Assembly: GCA_003248315.1 (NCBI GenBank)
Contig: QKWM01000004.1
Span: 2,046,001-2,110,000, forward strand
DNA from: Streptomyces sp. SW4
GTDB lineage: Bacteria; Actinomycetota; Actinomycetes; Streptomycetales; Streptomycetaceae
Direction: 5' to 3'
DNA: 64,000 nucleotides
The position numbers were made by a program, and so were the translations under genes. How positions within the stretch are numbered: the stretch's first letter is position 1; every line of letters begins with the position of its first letter. This document shows positions 46,182-55,476 of this stretch, piece by piece. The notes beneath the pieces were generated by a model that saw nothing but the letters and a program-made list of their open reading frames with translations, was not told where the DNA came from and did not search any database.

Positions 46182-46547
46182 ATGGCGCTGTTCGGCAACG
46201 CGCACAGCATCGACCCGGCCCAGGCCGCGCAGGAGTACGCCCGGCTGCTGGGGCACGGCGAGCAGGTGCACGCCGCCTACCTGCTGATCCGCGACACCAT
46301 CCTGTTCACCGACCGCCGTCTGATCCTGGTCGACAAGCAGGGCATCACCGGCAAGAAGACCGAGTACCACTCGATCCCGTACCGGAGCATCACGCACTTC
46401 GCCGTGGAGACGGCCGGCACGTTCGACCTCGACGCCGAGCTGAAGATCTGGCTCTCCGGCTCCCCGGCCCCGATCCAGAAGACGTTCACCAAGGGCGTCG
46501 ACATCTACGAGGTCCAGGCGATCCTGACCCAGTTCGTCGCCCGCTAG
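46182..46547 (+). CDS. PH domain-containing protein (bacterial PH, YvbH-like)
   Basis: 121 residues: an N-terminal helix (IDPAQAAQEYARLLGHGEQV) then a bacterial PH fold of beta strands (YLLIRDTILFTDRRLILVDK; EYHSIPYRSITHFAVET; LDAELKIWLSG) and a closing helix (VDIYEVQAILTQFVA). The ATG follows GAGGGGGG. Cytoplasmic, function unknown. It follows metG in the same direction and ends at a strong bidirectional terminator. Confidence 0.88.
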   Translation: MALFGNAHSIDPAQAAQEYARLLGHGEQVHAAYLLIRDTILFTDRRLILVDKQGITGKKTEYHSIPYRSITHFAVETAGTFDLDAELKIWLSGSPAPIQKTFTKGVDIYEVQAILTQFVAR

Positions 46548-46564
46548 AGGGCCTGCGGTCACAG

Positions 46565-46605
46565 CGGAAGGGGCCCGGCATCCTGAGGATGCCGGGCCCC
46601 TTCCG
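46565..46605. terminator. Strong bidirectional terminator
   Basis: CGGAAGGGGCCCGGCATCC - TGA - GGATGCCGGGCCCCTTCCG, a perfect 19-bp stem with a 3-nt loop between the convergent PH-domain gene and aspS. Confidence 0.92.
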
Positions 46606-46615
46606 TGCGGTCCGT

Positions 46616-48378
46616 CTACTTCGGCTGCGGCTTGCGCACCGACAGGTGCAGTTCCTTCAGCCGGGACTCGTCCAGCTCCGTCGGGGCGCCCATCATCAGG
46701 TCCTGGGCGTTGCCGTTGAGCGGGAAGGCGATCGTCTCGCGGATGTTCGGCTCGTCGGCGAGGAGCATGACGATGCGGTCCACGCCGGGGGCGATGCCGC
46801 CGTGCGGCGGGGCGCCGAAGCGGAAGGCGCGCAGCATGCCGGCGAACTCGCGCTCGGTGGTCTCCCGGTCGTACCCGGCGATCTCGAAGGCCTTGAGCAT
46901 GATGTCCGGCTCGTGGTTCCGGATCGCGCCGGAGGACAGCTCGACGCCGTTGCAGACGATGTCGTACTGCCAGGCCAGAATGTCGAGCGGGTCCTGCGTC
47001 TCCAGGGCCTCCATGCCGCCCTGCGGCATCGAGAAGGGGTTGTGGGAGAAGTCGATCCGGCCGGTCTCCTCGTCCTTCTCGAACATCGGGAAGTCGACGA
47101 TCCAGCAGAAGCGGAAGACGTTCTCCTCGAAGTGCCCGGCACGCTTGGCGGCCTCGACCCGCACCGCGCCCATGATCTTGGAGACCTCGTCGAACTCGCC
47201 CGCGCCGAAGAACACGGCGTGGCCGGGGGCGAGCGCCAGCCGCTTGGTCAGCTCGGCGACGTTCTCCTCGGTGAGGAACTTCGCGATGGGGCCGGTCAGC
47301 GAGCCGTCCTCGCCGACGCGCACCCAGGCCAGGCCCTTGGCGCCCTGGGAGACGGCGAAGTCACCGAGCTGGTCGAAGAACTTGCGGGGCTGGGCGGAGA
47401 CGTCCGGCACCGGCAGGGCGCGCACGTGCTTGCCGGCGAACGCCTTGAACTCCGAGCCCTCGAAGATGTCCGTGATGTCGACCAGCTCCAGCCGGGCGCG
47501 CAGGTCCGGCTTGTCGGAGCCGTACTTGAGCATCGCCTCGTGGAACGGGATGCGCGGGAACGGGGAGGTCACGTGCCGCCCGTTGCCGAACTCCTCGAAC
47601 AGCTCCGTCATCAGCTGCTCGATGGGGCGGAAGACGTCCTCCTGCTCGACGAAGCTCATCTCGACGTCGAGCTGGTAGAACTCGCCCGGCGAGCGGTCGG
47701 CGCGGGCGTCCTCGTCGCGGAAGCAGGGCGCGATCTGGAAGTACCGGTCGAAGCCGGAGATCATCAGCAGCTGCTTGAACTGCTGCGGCGCCTGCGGCAG
47801 GGCGTAGAACTTGCCGGGGTGCAGGCGGGAGGGGACCACGAAGTCGCGGGCGCCCTCGGGGAGGTCGCCGTCAGGATCGGGGTGGCCAGCTCGTTGAAGC
47901 CCAGCGCCGTCATCTTCTGGCGGATCGCCGAGATGACCGCCGTACGCAGCATGATGTTGCGGTGCATGCGCTCACGGCGCAGGTCCAGGAAGCGGTACTC
48001 CAGGCGCCGCTCCTCGTTCACCCCGTCCTCGGTGTTGATCGTGAACGGCAGCGGCTGGGCGGCGCCGAGCAGCTCGACCTCGCCGACCTCGACCTCGACC
48101 TCGCCCGTGGGCAGCTCGGGGTTGATGTTCTCCGCGCCGCGGGAGACGACCTTGCCGTCGACGCGGACGGTGGACTCCTTGGACAGCTTGTCCAGGGCCT
48201 CGTACGCCTCCGTGCCCGGACGGGCGACGAGCTGCGTGATGCCGTAGTGGTCGCGCAGATCGATGAAGAGGATGCCGCCCAGGTCGCGCCGATTGTGCAG
48301 CCAGCCACTCAGCCGGACGTCGGTACCGACGTCAGAGGCGCGGAGCTCGCCGCAGGTGTGGGACCTGTACCGATGCAT
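46616..48378 (-). CDS. aspS: Aspartyl-tRNA synthetase (frameshifted)
   Basis: About 587 residues. OB-fold anticodon domain (VRLSGWLHNRRDLGGILFID), then the class II core with LEYRFLDLRRERM, motif 2 FDRYFQIAPCFRDEDARADR and motif 3 GGIAPGVDRIVMLLA, with the bacterial GAD insertion between. One base is missing in the G run 47858-47861 (ATSPEGARDF restored). It charges tRNA-Asp; whether it also charges tRNA-Asn depends on whether AsnRS exists in the genome. GGATG precedes the ATG. Confidence 0.95.
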
Positions 48379-48448
48379 CGTCGTTCATCCAGTCTTCGCG
48401 GATAGGGGGCGGTGTCTCACCGTGTGCGGTCCGCCGGTCACGGCCGCT

Positions 48449-48462
48449 GTTTCACGTGAAAC
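48449..48462. promoter_or_regulatory. parS site (ParB binding)
   Basis: GTTTCACGTGAAAC is a perfect match to the Streptomyces parS consensus, symmetric also in the flanking T/A (48448-48463). It lies in the aspS/SpoIIE intergenic region. ParB loads here for chromosome segregation; such sites cluster around oriC. Confidence 0.95.
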
Positions 48463-48581
48463 AACCCCCAGCGTACCGGGCACCCGGGGCTCGCTTCCTC
48501 ACCATTGCCACGAGCGGACAGCCCCCGGGGCGGCCCCGCGAGCGGTGGCAGCCCCGGATCACCTCTTCTTACAGTGGGGCA

Positions 48582-50720
48582 ATGCGCACTGGTGAGCCCC
48601 TGCCCGCCGTGGAGGACGTCCTCGCCGCCCTGGCGACCGGGCTGTGGCACTGGGACACCGCCAGGGGGCGCGTCACGGCCGATGCCGAGGCGGCCCGGCT
48701 GCTGGGACTGCCCGCCCGGCCGGTGACCCTCACCGAGGCGGAGGTCCGGGCCCGGCTGCACCCCGTCGACTGGAACGAGATCACCGGCGTCGTCCAGCTC
48801 GCCGTCGCCGAGGGCACCCTCGCCGAGGTCCGCATCCGGATCATGGACGAGCGGGGCCATGTGATCCGCGTGGTGCGCAGCCGCTCCAAGCCGTCCTTCG
48901 ACCCCGAACGCCGGGCGTACGAGCTGACCGGCACCCTCCAGGAGGTCGCCGAGCCGACGCCGGGCACCCCCGCCGGGCGCCGCGCCGTCACCGGTGACTG
49001 GCGCCGGTCCCGGGAGGCCTTCCTGCTGGACGCGGGCCGGGCCCTGGCCGAGGCCCGGTCGACCGAGGAGGTGCTGCGGGTCGCGGCCGGTCTGTCCATG
49101 CCGGGGTTCTCGCCCGACGGGCTGGCGGTGTTCGGCGTGGAGGGCGACCGGCTGACGATCATCGGCCACCACGGGCAGGAGCCCGGTGCCGAGGGCCCCT
49201 TCGCCCACATGGCGCTGGACACGGACTATCCGGCCGCCGAGGTGGTGCGCACCGGCCGGGCCGTCTATCTCTCCTCGCCGGAGCAGTACCGGTCCCGCTA
49301 CCCGCTCACCTGGCCGCTCGCCGAGGGCTTCCAGCGCCGCTCCTGGGCCTTCCTGCCGCTGACGGTGGCGGGCCGGCCGATGGGCGCCTGGATGGCCGCC
49401 TTCGCCTATCCGGTCGCGTTCACGCCCGACGAGCGGTCGGTCCTGACCACCGTGGCCCGGATGCTGGCCCAGGCCCTGTCCCGGGCGGGCGCCGCCGAGA
49501 CCCAGCGAGAGCTGACCGAGGGGCTCCAGCGCTCCATGCTGCCCGTGCTGGGCCCGGACATCCCCGGCATGAGCATCGCCGCCCGCTACGTCCCCACCGG
49601 CGGCGGACTCCAGGTCGGCGGCGACTGGTACGACATGATCCCGCTGCCCCGGGGCCGCTTCGCCCTGGTCATCGGCGACGTGCAAGGGCATGACGTCCGG
49701 GCGGCCGGGCTGATGGGGCAGCTGCGCATCGCCCTGCGCGCCTACGCCTCCGAGGGCCACCGCCCCGACGCGGTCCTCTCCCGTGCCTCCCGCTTCTTCC
49801 ACGACATCACCAACTCCGGCGACGACCCCGGCGACCTGCGCTTCGCCACCTGCTACTACGCCGAGGTGGACCCGGCGACCGGGACGCTGGAGAGCGCGCG
49901 GGCCGGGCACCTGGACCCGGTGGTGCGGATGGCGGACGGGACCGCGCTCATCCGGGCCACGACGGGCGGCCTGCCCCTCGGCATCGACCCGGACTGCGAC
50001 TACCCGACCACCCGGCTGGCCCTGGAGCCCGGCGACACCCTGATGCTGTGCACGGACGGTCTGGTGGAGACCGGCGGCCACGACCTGCACACCGGCTGGC
50101 AGCGGCTGCGGGTCGTCCTCGAACAGCACGAGGGCGACCTGGAGGAACTGGCCGACGCCCTGGTCCAGGCGGTGCACGGGCCGTCGTCCCACTACACCAC
50201 CGGCCCGCTCGCCGACCGGCGGGAGGACGACATCGCCGTGCTGCTGCTGTGCCGGGACGACGAGGGCTGCGGCTGCGGGGACAGCCCCGTGGCGCGCACG
50301 CCGGTGCGCCGCACCATGCTCTCGGTGGCGCAGGCCGAGCCGGAGCGGATCGCCACCGCCCGCCAGCACCTGCGCGACCTGCTGCACGACTGGCCCGACG
50401 AGGAGCAGCGCGACTCGGCCGTGCTGCTGCTCTCCGAGATGCTGACCAACGTCCTGGTGCACACCGACGCCGACGCGCTGCTGGTCGCCGAGGTGACCGG
50501 GGCGCCGGGCGAGCGGCGCATCCGGGTCGAGGTCACCGACACCGGCGACGACCTTCCGCACCGGCGCCGGCCGGGGAGATGGCGTCCTCCGGGCGGGGCC
50601 TGATGCTCATCGAGCTGCTCGCCGACACCTGGGGGTCGCCCCGCGCGGCGAGGGCAAGAGCATCTGGTTCGAGATCTACGAGTCCGGCGAGGGCGGCTCG
50701 GGGAGGCGGAGGCGGCGTAG
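48582..50720 (+). CDS. SpoIIE-family phosphatase with PAS, GAF and HATPase domains (C-terminal frameshifts)
   Basis: About 713 residues. PAS-like domain (about 5-110: LATGLWHWDTARGRVTADAE), GAF (about 150-320), PP2C/SpoIIE (about 330-560: RYVPTGGGLQVGGDWYDMIP; LVIGDVQGHDVRAAGLMGQL) and an anti-sigma-type HATPase (about 585-700: SEMLTNVLVHTDADALL; EVTDTGDD; RGLMLIELLADTWG). Three bases are lost near 50570-50577, 50631-50635 and 50699-50703. It probably works in sigma-factor partner switching. The 3' end overlaps the convergent AI-2E gene by 45 nt. Confidence 0.92.
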
Positions 50721-51735
50721 CGGCCCCGCAGCTCGTGGACGACCCCGAACGCGGCGGCGGTGAGGGGCACGGCGAGGAGCATCCCGAGGATGCCGGCCAC
50801 CGAGGCGCCGGCGGTGAGCGCGAGCAGCACCACCGCGGGGTGCATCTGCACGGTCCGGCTCTGGATCATCGGCTGGAGCACGTGCCCCTCCAGGACCTGC
50901 ACGGCGAGCACCACTCCGAGGGCCCACAGCGCGATGACGAACCCGCGGTCGGCCAGCGCGACCAGCACCGCGACCGCTCCGGAGATGAAGGCGCCGAGGT
51001 AGGGGATGTAGGCGCCGACGAAGACCAGCGCCCCGAGCCCGAGCGCACCGGACACCCGCAGCACGAGCAGCCCGACGGTGATGCAGACGGCGTCGATGAG
51101 GGCGATGAAGGTGGTGCCGCGCATGAAGCCCTCGACGGCCCCGAAGGCGCGCCGGGCCATCGCCTCGACGGTGTCGGCGCCGCCCTCGGGCACCAGCGCC
51201 CGCACGGTGGTGACGGCCTTGTCGGAGTCACGGAGGAAGAAGAAGACCAGCAGCAGCGCGAGCACGGCCATGGCGAGGGTCTCGCCGACCACGCTGACTC
51301 CGCTGATCACGCCCGACGCGGCCGTCCCGCCGAACCTGCCCAGCAGCTCGCGGGCGTTGGCGGCCATGTCGTCCAGCGAGGTCCCGGCGGCCCGAAGTGC
51401 CGGGCGAGGTCCCGGGCCGCGGTCCGCAGCGAGGCGATGATCTGGTCGCCGCTGTCGATCAGCGCGGCGACGACGATGTAGACCGCCCCGCCGACCACGG
51501 CGACGACGGCGACGCAGGTGATCCCCGCGGCCAGCGACCGCTGCACCCGGGCCGCGACCAGCCGCCGGTGCAGGGGGCGCAGCAGGGCGGTGCCGAGCAG
51601 TGCCAGCAGCGCCGGCGTCACGGCGGTGCGGAACTCCACGCAGAGCCGGATGCCGACGTAGACGACACCGCTGGCGAGCAGGACGACCACGCACCAGGCG
51701 GCGAACCGGCGTACCGCGACGGGGAGCAACTGCAC
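50676..51735 (-). CDS. AI-2E family transporter (frameshifted)
   Basis: About 353 residues. Eight or so membrane helices in the AI-2E (PerM/UPF0118) arrangement: FAAWCVVVLLASGVVYVGI, AGITCVAVVAVVGGAVYIVV, LALLLVFFFLRDSDKAVTTV, ALGLGALVFVGAYIPYLGAF and the conserved VLEGHVLQPMIQSRTVQMHP. Bases are missing at 51391-51393 and 50699-50703; the latter is shared with the SpoIIE gene. The start at 51735 is uncertain because its GGGAG is very close. Substrate unknown; many members are not AI-2 exporters. Confidence 0.88.
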
Positions 51736-51754
51736 GCTCCCAGCCGATCACGGA

Positions 51755-51789
51755 CCGGGCGGGCCGTCCCGTCGGGACGGCCCGCCCGG
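51755..51789 (-). terminator. Terminator of the pirin gene
   Basis: CCGGGCGGGCCGTCCC - GTC - GGGACGGCCCGCCCGG, a 16-bp perfect stem just after the pirin stop and before the AI-2E gene. Confidence 0.88.
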
Positions 51790-51817
51790 GTGAGACGGGT
51801 CCGGCCGCGTGCGTGAC

Positions 51818-52795
51818 TCAGCCCTGCGGGCCCTGCGCGGACATGCCGTGCACGGCCGGGACCGTGCCCAGCCGGCCCTTCTGGAAGTCCTCGAAGGCCT
51901 GCATCAGCTCGTCCTTGGTGTTCATCACGAAGGGGCCGTAGTGGGCCATGGGTTCGCGGATCGGCTGCCCGCCGAGCAGGACGACCTCCAGGTCCGGCGT
52001 GTGGGAGTCCTGCTTCTCGTCCGCGCGGACGGTCAGCGAGGAACCGGCGCCGAAGACGGCGGTCTGGCCCAGGTGGACCGGCCGGCGCTCGGTGCCGACG
52101 CTGCCGCGCCCGGCCAGGACGTAGGCCAGGCCGTTGAAATCCTCCCGCCAGGGCAGGGTGATCTCGGCGCCCGGCGCGAGGGTGGCGTGGATCATCGTGA
52201 TCGGCGTGTGCGTGATGCCGGGCCCGGCGTGGCCGTCCAGTTCGCCGGCGATGACCCGGAGCAGGGCACCGCCGTCGGGGGAGGTGAGCAGCTGGACGCT
52301 GCCGCCGCGGATGTCCTGGTAGCGGGGGGCCATCATCTTGTCCTTGGCCGGCAGGTTCACCCACAGCTGGAGGCCGTGGAAGAGGCCGCCGGACATCACG
52401 AGCGCCTCCGGCGGCGCCTCGATGTGCAGCAGGCCGCTGCCCGCGGTCATCCACTGGGTGTCGCCGTTGGTGATGGTGCCGCCACCGCCGTGGCTGTCCT
52501 GGTGGTCGAAGGTCCCGTCGATGATGTACGTGACGGTCTCGAAGCCGCGGTGGGGGTGCCAGGGCGTGCCCTTGGGCTCGCCGGGTGCGTAGTCCACCTC
52601 ACCCATCTGGTCCATCATGATGAACGGGTCGAGATGGCGGTAGTTGATCCCGGCGAACGCGCGGCGCACCGGGAAGCCCTCGCCCTCGAAACCGCTGGGA
52701 GCGGTCGTGACGGCGAGCACGGGGCGTGCCACGGCGTCGGCGGGAGCGGTCACACGGGGCAGCGTCAACGGGTTCTCGACGGTCACTGCGGGCAT
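51818..52795 (-). CDS. Pirin family protein
   Basis: 325 residues, intact. The bicupin has the pirin metal ligands in YAPGEPKGTPWHPHRGFETV and DSHGGGGTITNGDTQWMTAG, then LLHIEAPPEALVMSGGLFHG and a second cupin. GAGGAGG precedes the ATG. Pirins bind iron; some are quercetin dioxygenases or redox regulators, so the role here is open. It is transcribed after the SseB gene but separated by a terminator. Confidence 0.92.
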   Translation of the reverse strand: MPAVTVENPLTLPRVTAPADAVARPVLAVTTAPSGFEGEGFPVRRAFAGINYRHLDPFIMMDQMGEVDYAPGEPKGTPWHPHRGFETVTYIIDGTFDHQDSHGGGGTITNGDTQWMTAGSGLLHIEAPPEALVMSGGLFHGLQLWVNLPAKDKMMAPRYQDIRGGSVQLLTSPDGGALLRVIAGELDGHAGPGITHTPITMIHATLAPGAEITLPWREDFNGLAYVLAGRGSVGTERRPVHLGQTAVFGAGSSLTVRADEKQDSHTPDLEVVLLGGQPIREPMAHYGPFVMNTKDELMQAFEDFQKGRLGTVPAVHGMSAQGPQG

Positions 52796-52863
52796 GTCGG
52801 TACCTCCTCGGGTACGCCCAGTTTAGTTGAGCGTTGAACTTCTTGCCACCTGGAACCAAGAAA

Positions 52864-52887
52864 GCCCGGAGGGCATTCCCTCCGGGC
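52864..52887 (-). terminator. Terminator of the SseB gene
   Basis: GCCCGGAGGG-AATG-CCCTCCGGGC on the minus strand followed by TTTCTTGG: a 10-bp stem with a T-rich tail, one of the few classic intrinsic terminators here. Confidence 0.9.
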
Positions 52888-52929
52888 CGGCGACGGCGGC
52901 GGCCCCCGTCCCGGGCGGCCGTACGGCGC

Positions 52930-53394
52930 TCATCCGTACATGCGGCGCATCGCGAAGTCGACCATCTCCTCGACGGCCTTCGCGTCGAACACCATGCGGT
53001 GCTCACCCTCCATGTCGAGCACGAACCCGTACCCCGTCGGCAGCAGGTCGATCACCTCGGCACCGGTGATCACGAAGTACTTGGACTCCTTGCCCGCGTA
53101 GCGGCGCAGCTCCTTGAGCGAGGTGAACATCGGGATCACCGGCTGCTGGGTGTTGTGCAGGGCGAGGAACCCGGGGTTGTCGCCGCGCGGGCAGTAGACC
53201 TTCGAGGTCGCGAAGATCTGCTGGAAGTCCTCGGCGGCGAGCTGACCGGTGGTGAAGGCCCGCACCGCGTCCGCGAGCGAGGGCGGCGACGGCTCCGGGT
53301 AGGCCGGCGACTGCTGCCCGTAACCGCCGGACATCGGCTGCTGCGGCGGGGCGTACTGCTGCTGGGGACCCGCGGTCTGGTCGTAGCCGTACAT
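52930..53394 (-). CDS. SseB family protein
   Basis: 154 residues. A Gln/Pro/Tyr-rich N terminus (about 40 residues) precedes an SseB-like domain: ADAVRAFTTGQLAAEDFQQI, VIPMFTSLKELRRYAGKESK and GAEVIDLLPTGYGFVLDMEG. Function unknown, cytoplasmic. No Shine-Dalgarno; TACGCT exactly 6 nt before the ATG suggests a leaderless mRNA. Confidence 0.88.
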   Translation of the reverse strand: MYGYDQTAGPQQQYAPPQQPMSGGYGQQSPAYPEPSPPSLADAVRAFTTGQLAAEDFQQIFATSKVYCPRGDNPGFLALHNTQQPVIPMFTSLKELRRYAGKESKYFVITGAEVIDLLPTGYGFVLDMEGEHRMVFDAKAVEEMVDFAMRRMYG

Positions 53395-53400
53395 GGCGCA

Positions 53401-53406
53401 AGCGTA
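53401..53406 (-). promoter_or_regulatory. -10 element of leaderless SseB transcript
   Basis: TACGCT on the minus strand, 6 nt upstream of the ATG at 53394. A GACAGG -35-like hexamer lies about 18 nt further up. Confidence 0.45.
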
Positions 53407-53460
53407 CCGACGCCCGCGGTGTGTCCTGTCACAGATGACCGGATCGGGGTTGCTTCTTAT

Positions 53461-53472
53461 TACCGACGGGTA
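53461..53472. promoter_or_regulatory. Possible operator upstream of the FadE gene
   Basis: TACC-GACG-GGTA, a small dyad in an AT-richer stretch about 93 nt before the FadE start, overlapping a plausible promoter (TTGCTT 53450-53455, TAGCAT 53471-53476). It could be the site of a fatty-acid-responsive regulator. Confidence 0.35.
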
Positions 53473-53564
53473 GCATCATCGTAGCTACTTGCTGGTACGC
53501 AGGTGGACGTGACTGAAGGCGCGAGGAGTCAGTGCCTCGCCGATCTCTCAACGGAGCCGTCGCC

Positions 53565-55389
53565 ATGGGGCACTACAAGTCGAATCTCCGCGACATCGAG
53601 TTCAACCTCTTCGAGGTGCTCGGCCGCGACAAGCTGTACGGCACCGGCCCGTTCGCGGAGATGGACGTCGACACCGCCAAGAGCATCCTGGAGGAGATGA
53701 CCCGCCTCTCGGAGAACGACCTGGCGGAGTCCTTCGCGGACGCCGACCGCAACCCGCCCGTCTTCGACCCCGAGACCAACACCGCGCCCGTCCCGGCGTC
53801 CTTCAAGAAGAGCTACCAGGCCTTCATGGACTCCGAGTACTGGCGCCTGGCCTGCCCGAGGAGATCGGCGGCACCACCTCGCCCCGCTCCCTGATCTGGG
53901 CCTACGCGGAGCTGATCCTCGGCGCCAACCCGGCCGTGTGGATGTACTCCTCCGGCCCCGCCTTCGCCGGCATCCTCTTCGAGGAGGGCAACGAGGTCCA
54001 GAAGCACATCGCCAAGATCGCCGTCGAGAAGCAGTGGGGCTCGACGATGGTCCTCACCGAGCCCGACGCCGGCTCGGACGTCGGCGCCGGCCGCACCAAG
54101 GCCGTGCAGCAGGAGGACGGCTCCTGGCACATCGAGGGCGTGAAGCGGTTCATCACGTCCGGCGAGCACGACATGTCGGAGAACATCCTCCACTACGTCC
54201 TCGCCCGCCCGAGGGCGCCGGCCCCGGCACCAAGGGCCTGTCCCTCTTCCTCGTCCCGAAGTACCTCTTCGACTTCGAGACCGGCGAGCTGGGCGAGCGC
54301 AACGGCGTCTACGCCACCAACGTCGAGCACAAGATGGGCCTGAAGGCCTCCAACACCTGCGAGATGACCTTCGGCGACCGCCACCCCGCCAAGGGCTGGC
54401 TGATCGGCGACAAGCACGACGGCATCCGCCAGATGTTCCGCATCATCGAGTTCGCCCGCATGATGGTCGGCACGAAGGCGATCTCCACGCTCTCCACCGG
54501 CTACCTCAACGCGCTGGAGTACGCCAAGGAGCGCGTCCAGGGCCCGGACCTGGCCAACTTCATGGACAAGACCGCGCCCAAGGTCACCATCACCCACCAC
54601 CCCGACGTGCGCCGCTCGCTGATGACGCAGAAGGCGTACGCGGAGGGCATGCGCGCCCTGGTGATGTACACCGCCTCGATCCAGGACGAGATCCAGGTCA
54701 AGGAGGCGAACGGCGAGGACGCCTCCGCCGAGCACGCCCTGAACGACCTGCTCCTGCCGATCGTCAAGGGCTACGGCTCCGAGAAGGCCTACGAGCTGCT
54801 CGCCCAGTCCCTGCAGACCTTCGGCGGCTCCGGCTTCCTCCAGGAGTACCCGATCGAGCAGTACATCCGGGACTCCAAGATCGACACCCTCTACGAGGGC
54901 ACCACGGCCATCCAGGGCCAGGACTTCTTCTTCCGGAAGATCGTCCGCAACCAGGGCGCCGCGCTCAACTCGCTCGCCGAGGACATCAAGAAGTTCCTCG
55001 CCCTCGGCACCGGCGGCGAGGAGCTGGCCCCGGCCCGCGAGCACCTCGCCAAGGCCGCCGTCGAGCTGGAGGCCATCGTCGGCCACATGCTCACCGACCT
55101 CGCCGCCACCGAGCAGGACGTCAAGAACATCTACAAGGTCGGGCTCAACACCACCCGCCTGCTGATGGCCTCCGGCGACGTGGTCGTCGGCTACCTGCTC
55201 CTCAAGGGCGCCGCCGTCGCCGCCGAGAAGCTGCCCACGGCCTCCGCCAAGGACCAGGCCTTCTACACCGGCAAGATCGCCGCGGCCAAGTTCTTCGCCG
55301 CCAACGTCCTGCCCGGCGTCACCCTGGCCCGCAAGGTCGCCCAGGGCGTCGAGCTGGACCTGATGGAGCTGGACGAGGCGGCCTTCTGA
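53565..55389 (+). CDS. Long-form acyl-CoA dehydrogenase (FadE with C-terminal extension; frameshifted)
   Basis: About 608 residues. The N-terminal extension (MGHYKSNLRDIEFNLFEVLG) is typical of the long actinobacterial FadE class. WRLGLPEEIGGTTSP, MVLTEPDAGSDVGAGRTKAV, FGGSGFLQEYPIEQYIRDSK and DTLYEGTTAIQGQDF, with its catalytic glutamate, follow. Bases are lost near 53849-53850 and 54208-54210. It would catalyse the first step of beta-oxidation with FAD. It is monocistronic, ending at a hairpin. Confidence 0.93.
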
Positions 55390-55420
55390 GCCGCTGACGC
55401 GTCCTGCGCACTCTCTTCAC

Positions 55421-55455
55421 GAGGGCCCGCTCCCGGAGACGGGAAGCGGGCCCTC
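55421..55455 (+). terminator. Terminator of the FadE gene
   Basis: GAGGGCCCGCT and AGCGGGCCCTC enclose a smaller CCG/CGG inner stem; an 11-bp perfect outer stem 31 nt after the stop. Confidence 0.85.
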
Positions 55456-55476
55456 GACCGTCGTTAAGGTGAACCC

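Noticed and set aside
44399..48378. Reading metG and aspS as pseudogenes
   Set aside because: Both have a single one-base loss in a C/G run and otherwise perfect family sequence; the enzymes are essential, so error is far likelier.
52820..52840. AGTTGAGCGTTGAACTT upstream of pirin as a MarR-type operator
   Set aside because: The arms pair over only 4 bp; it is better described as a short GTTGA direct repeat with no clear partner regulator.
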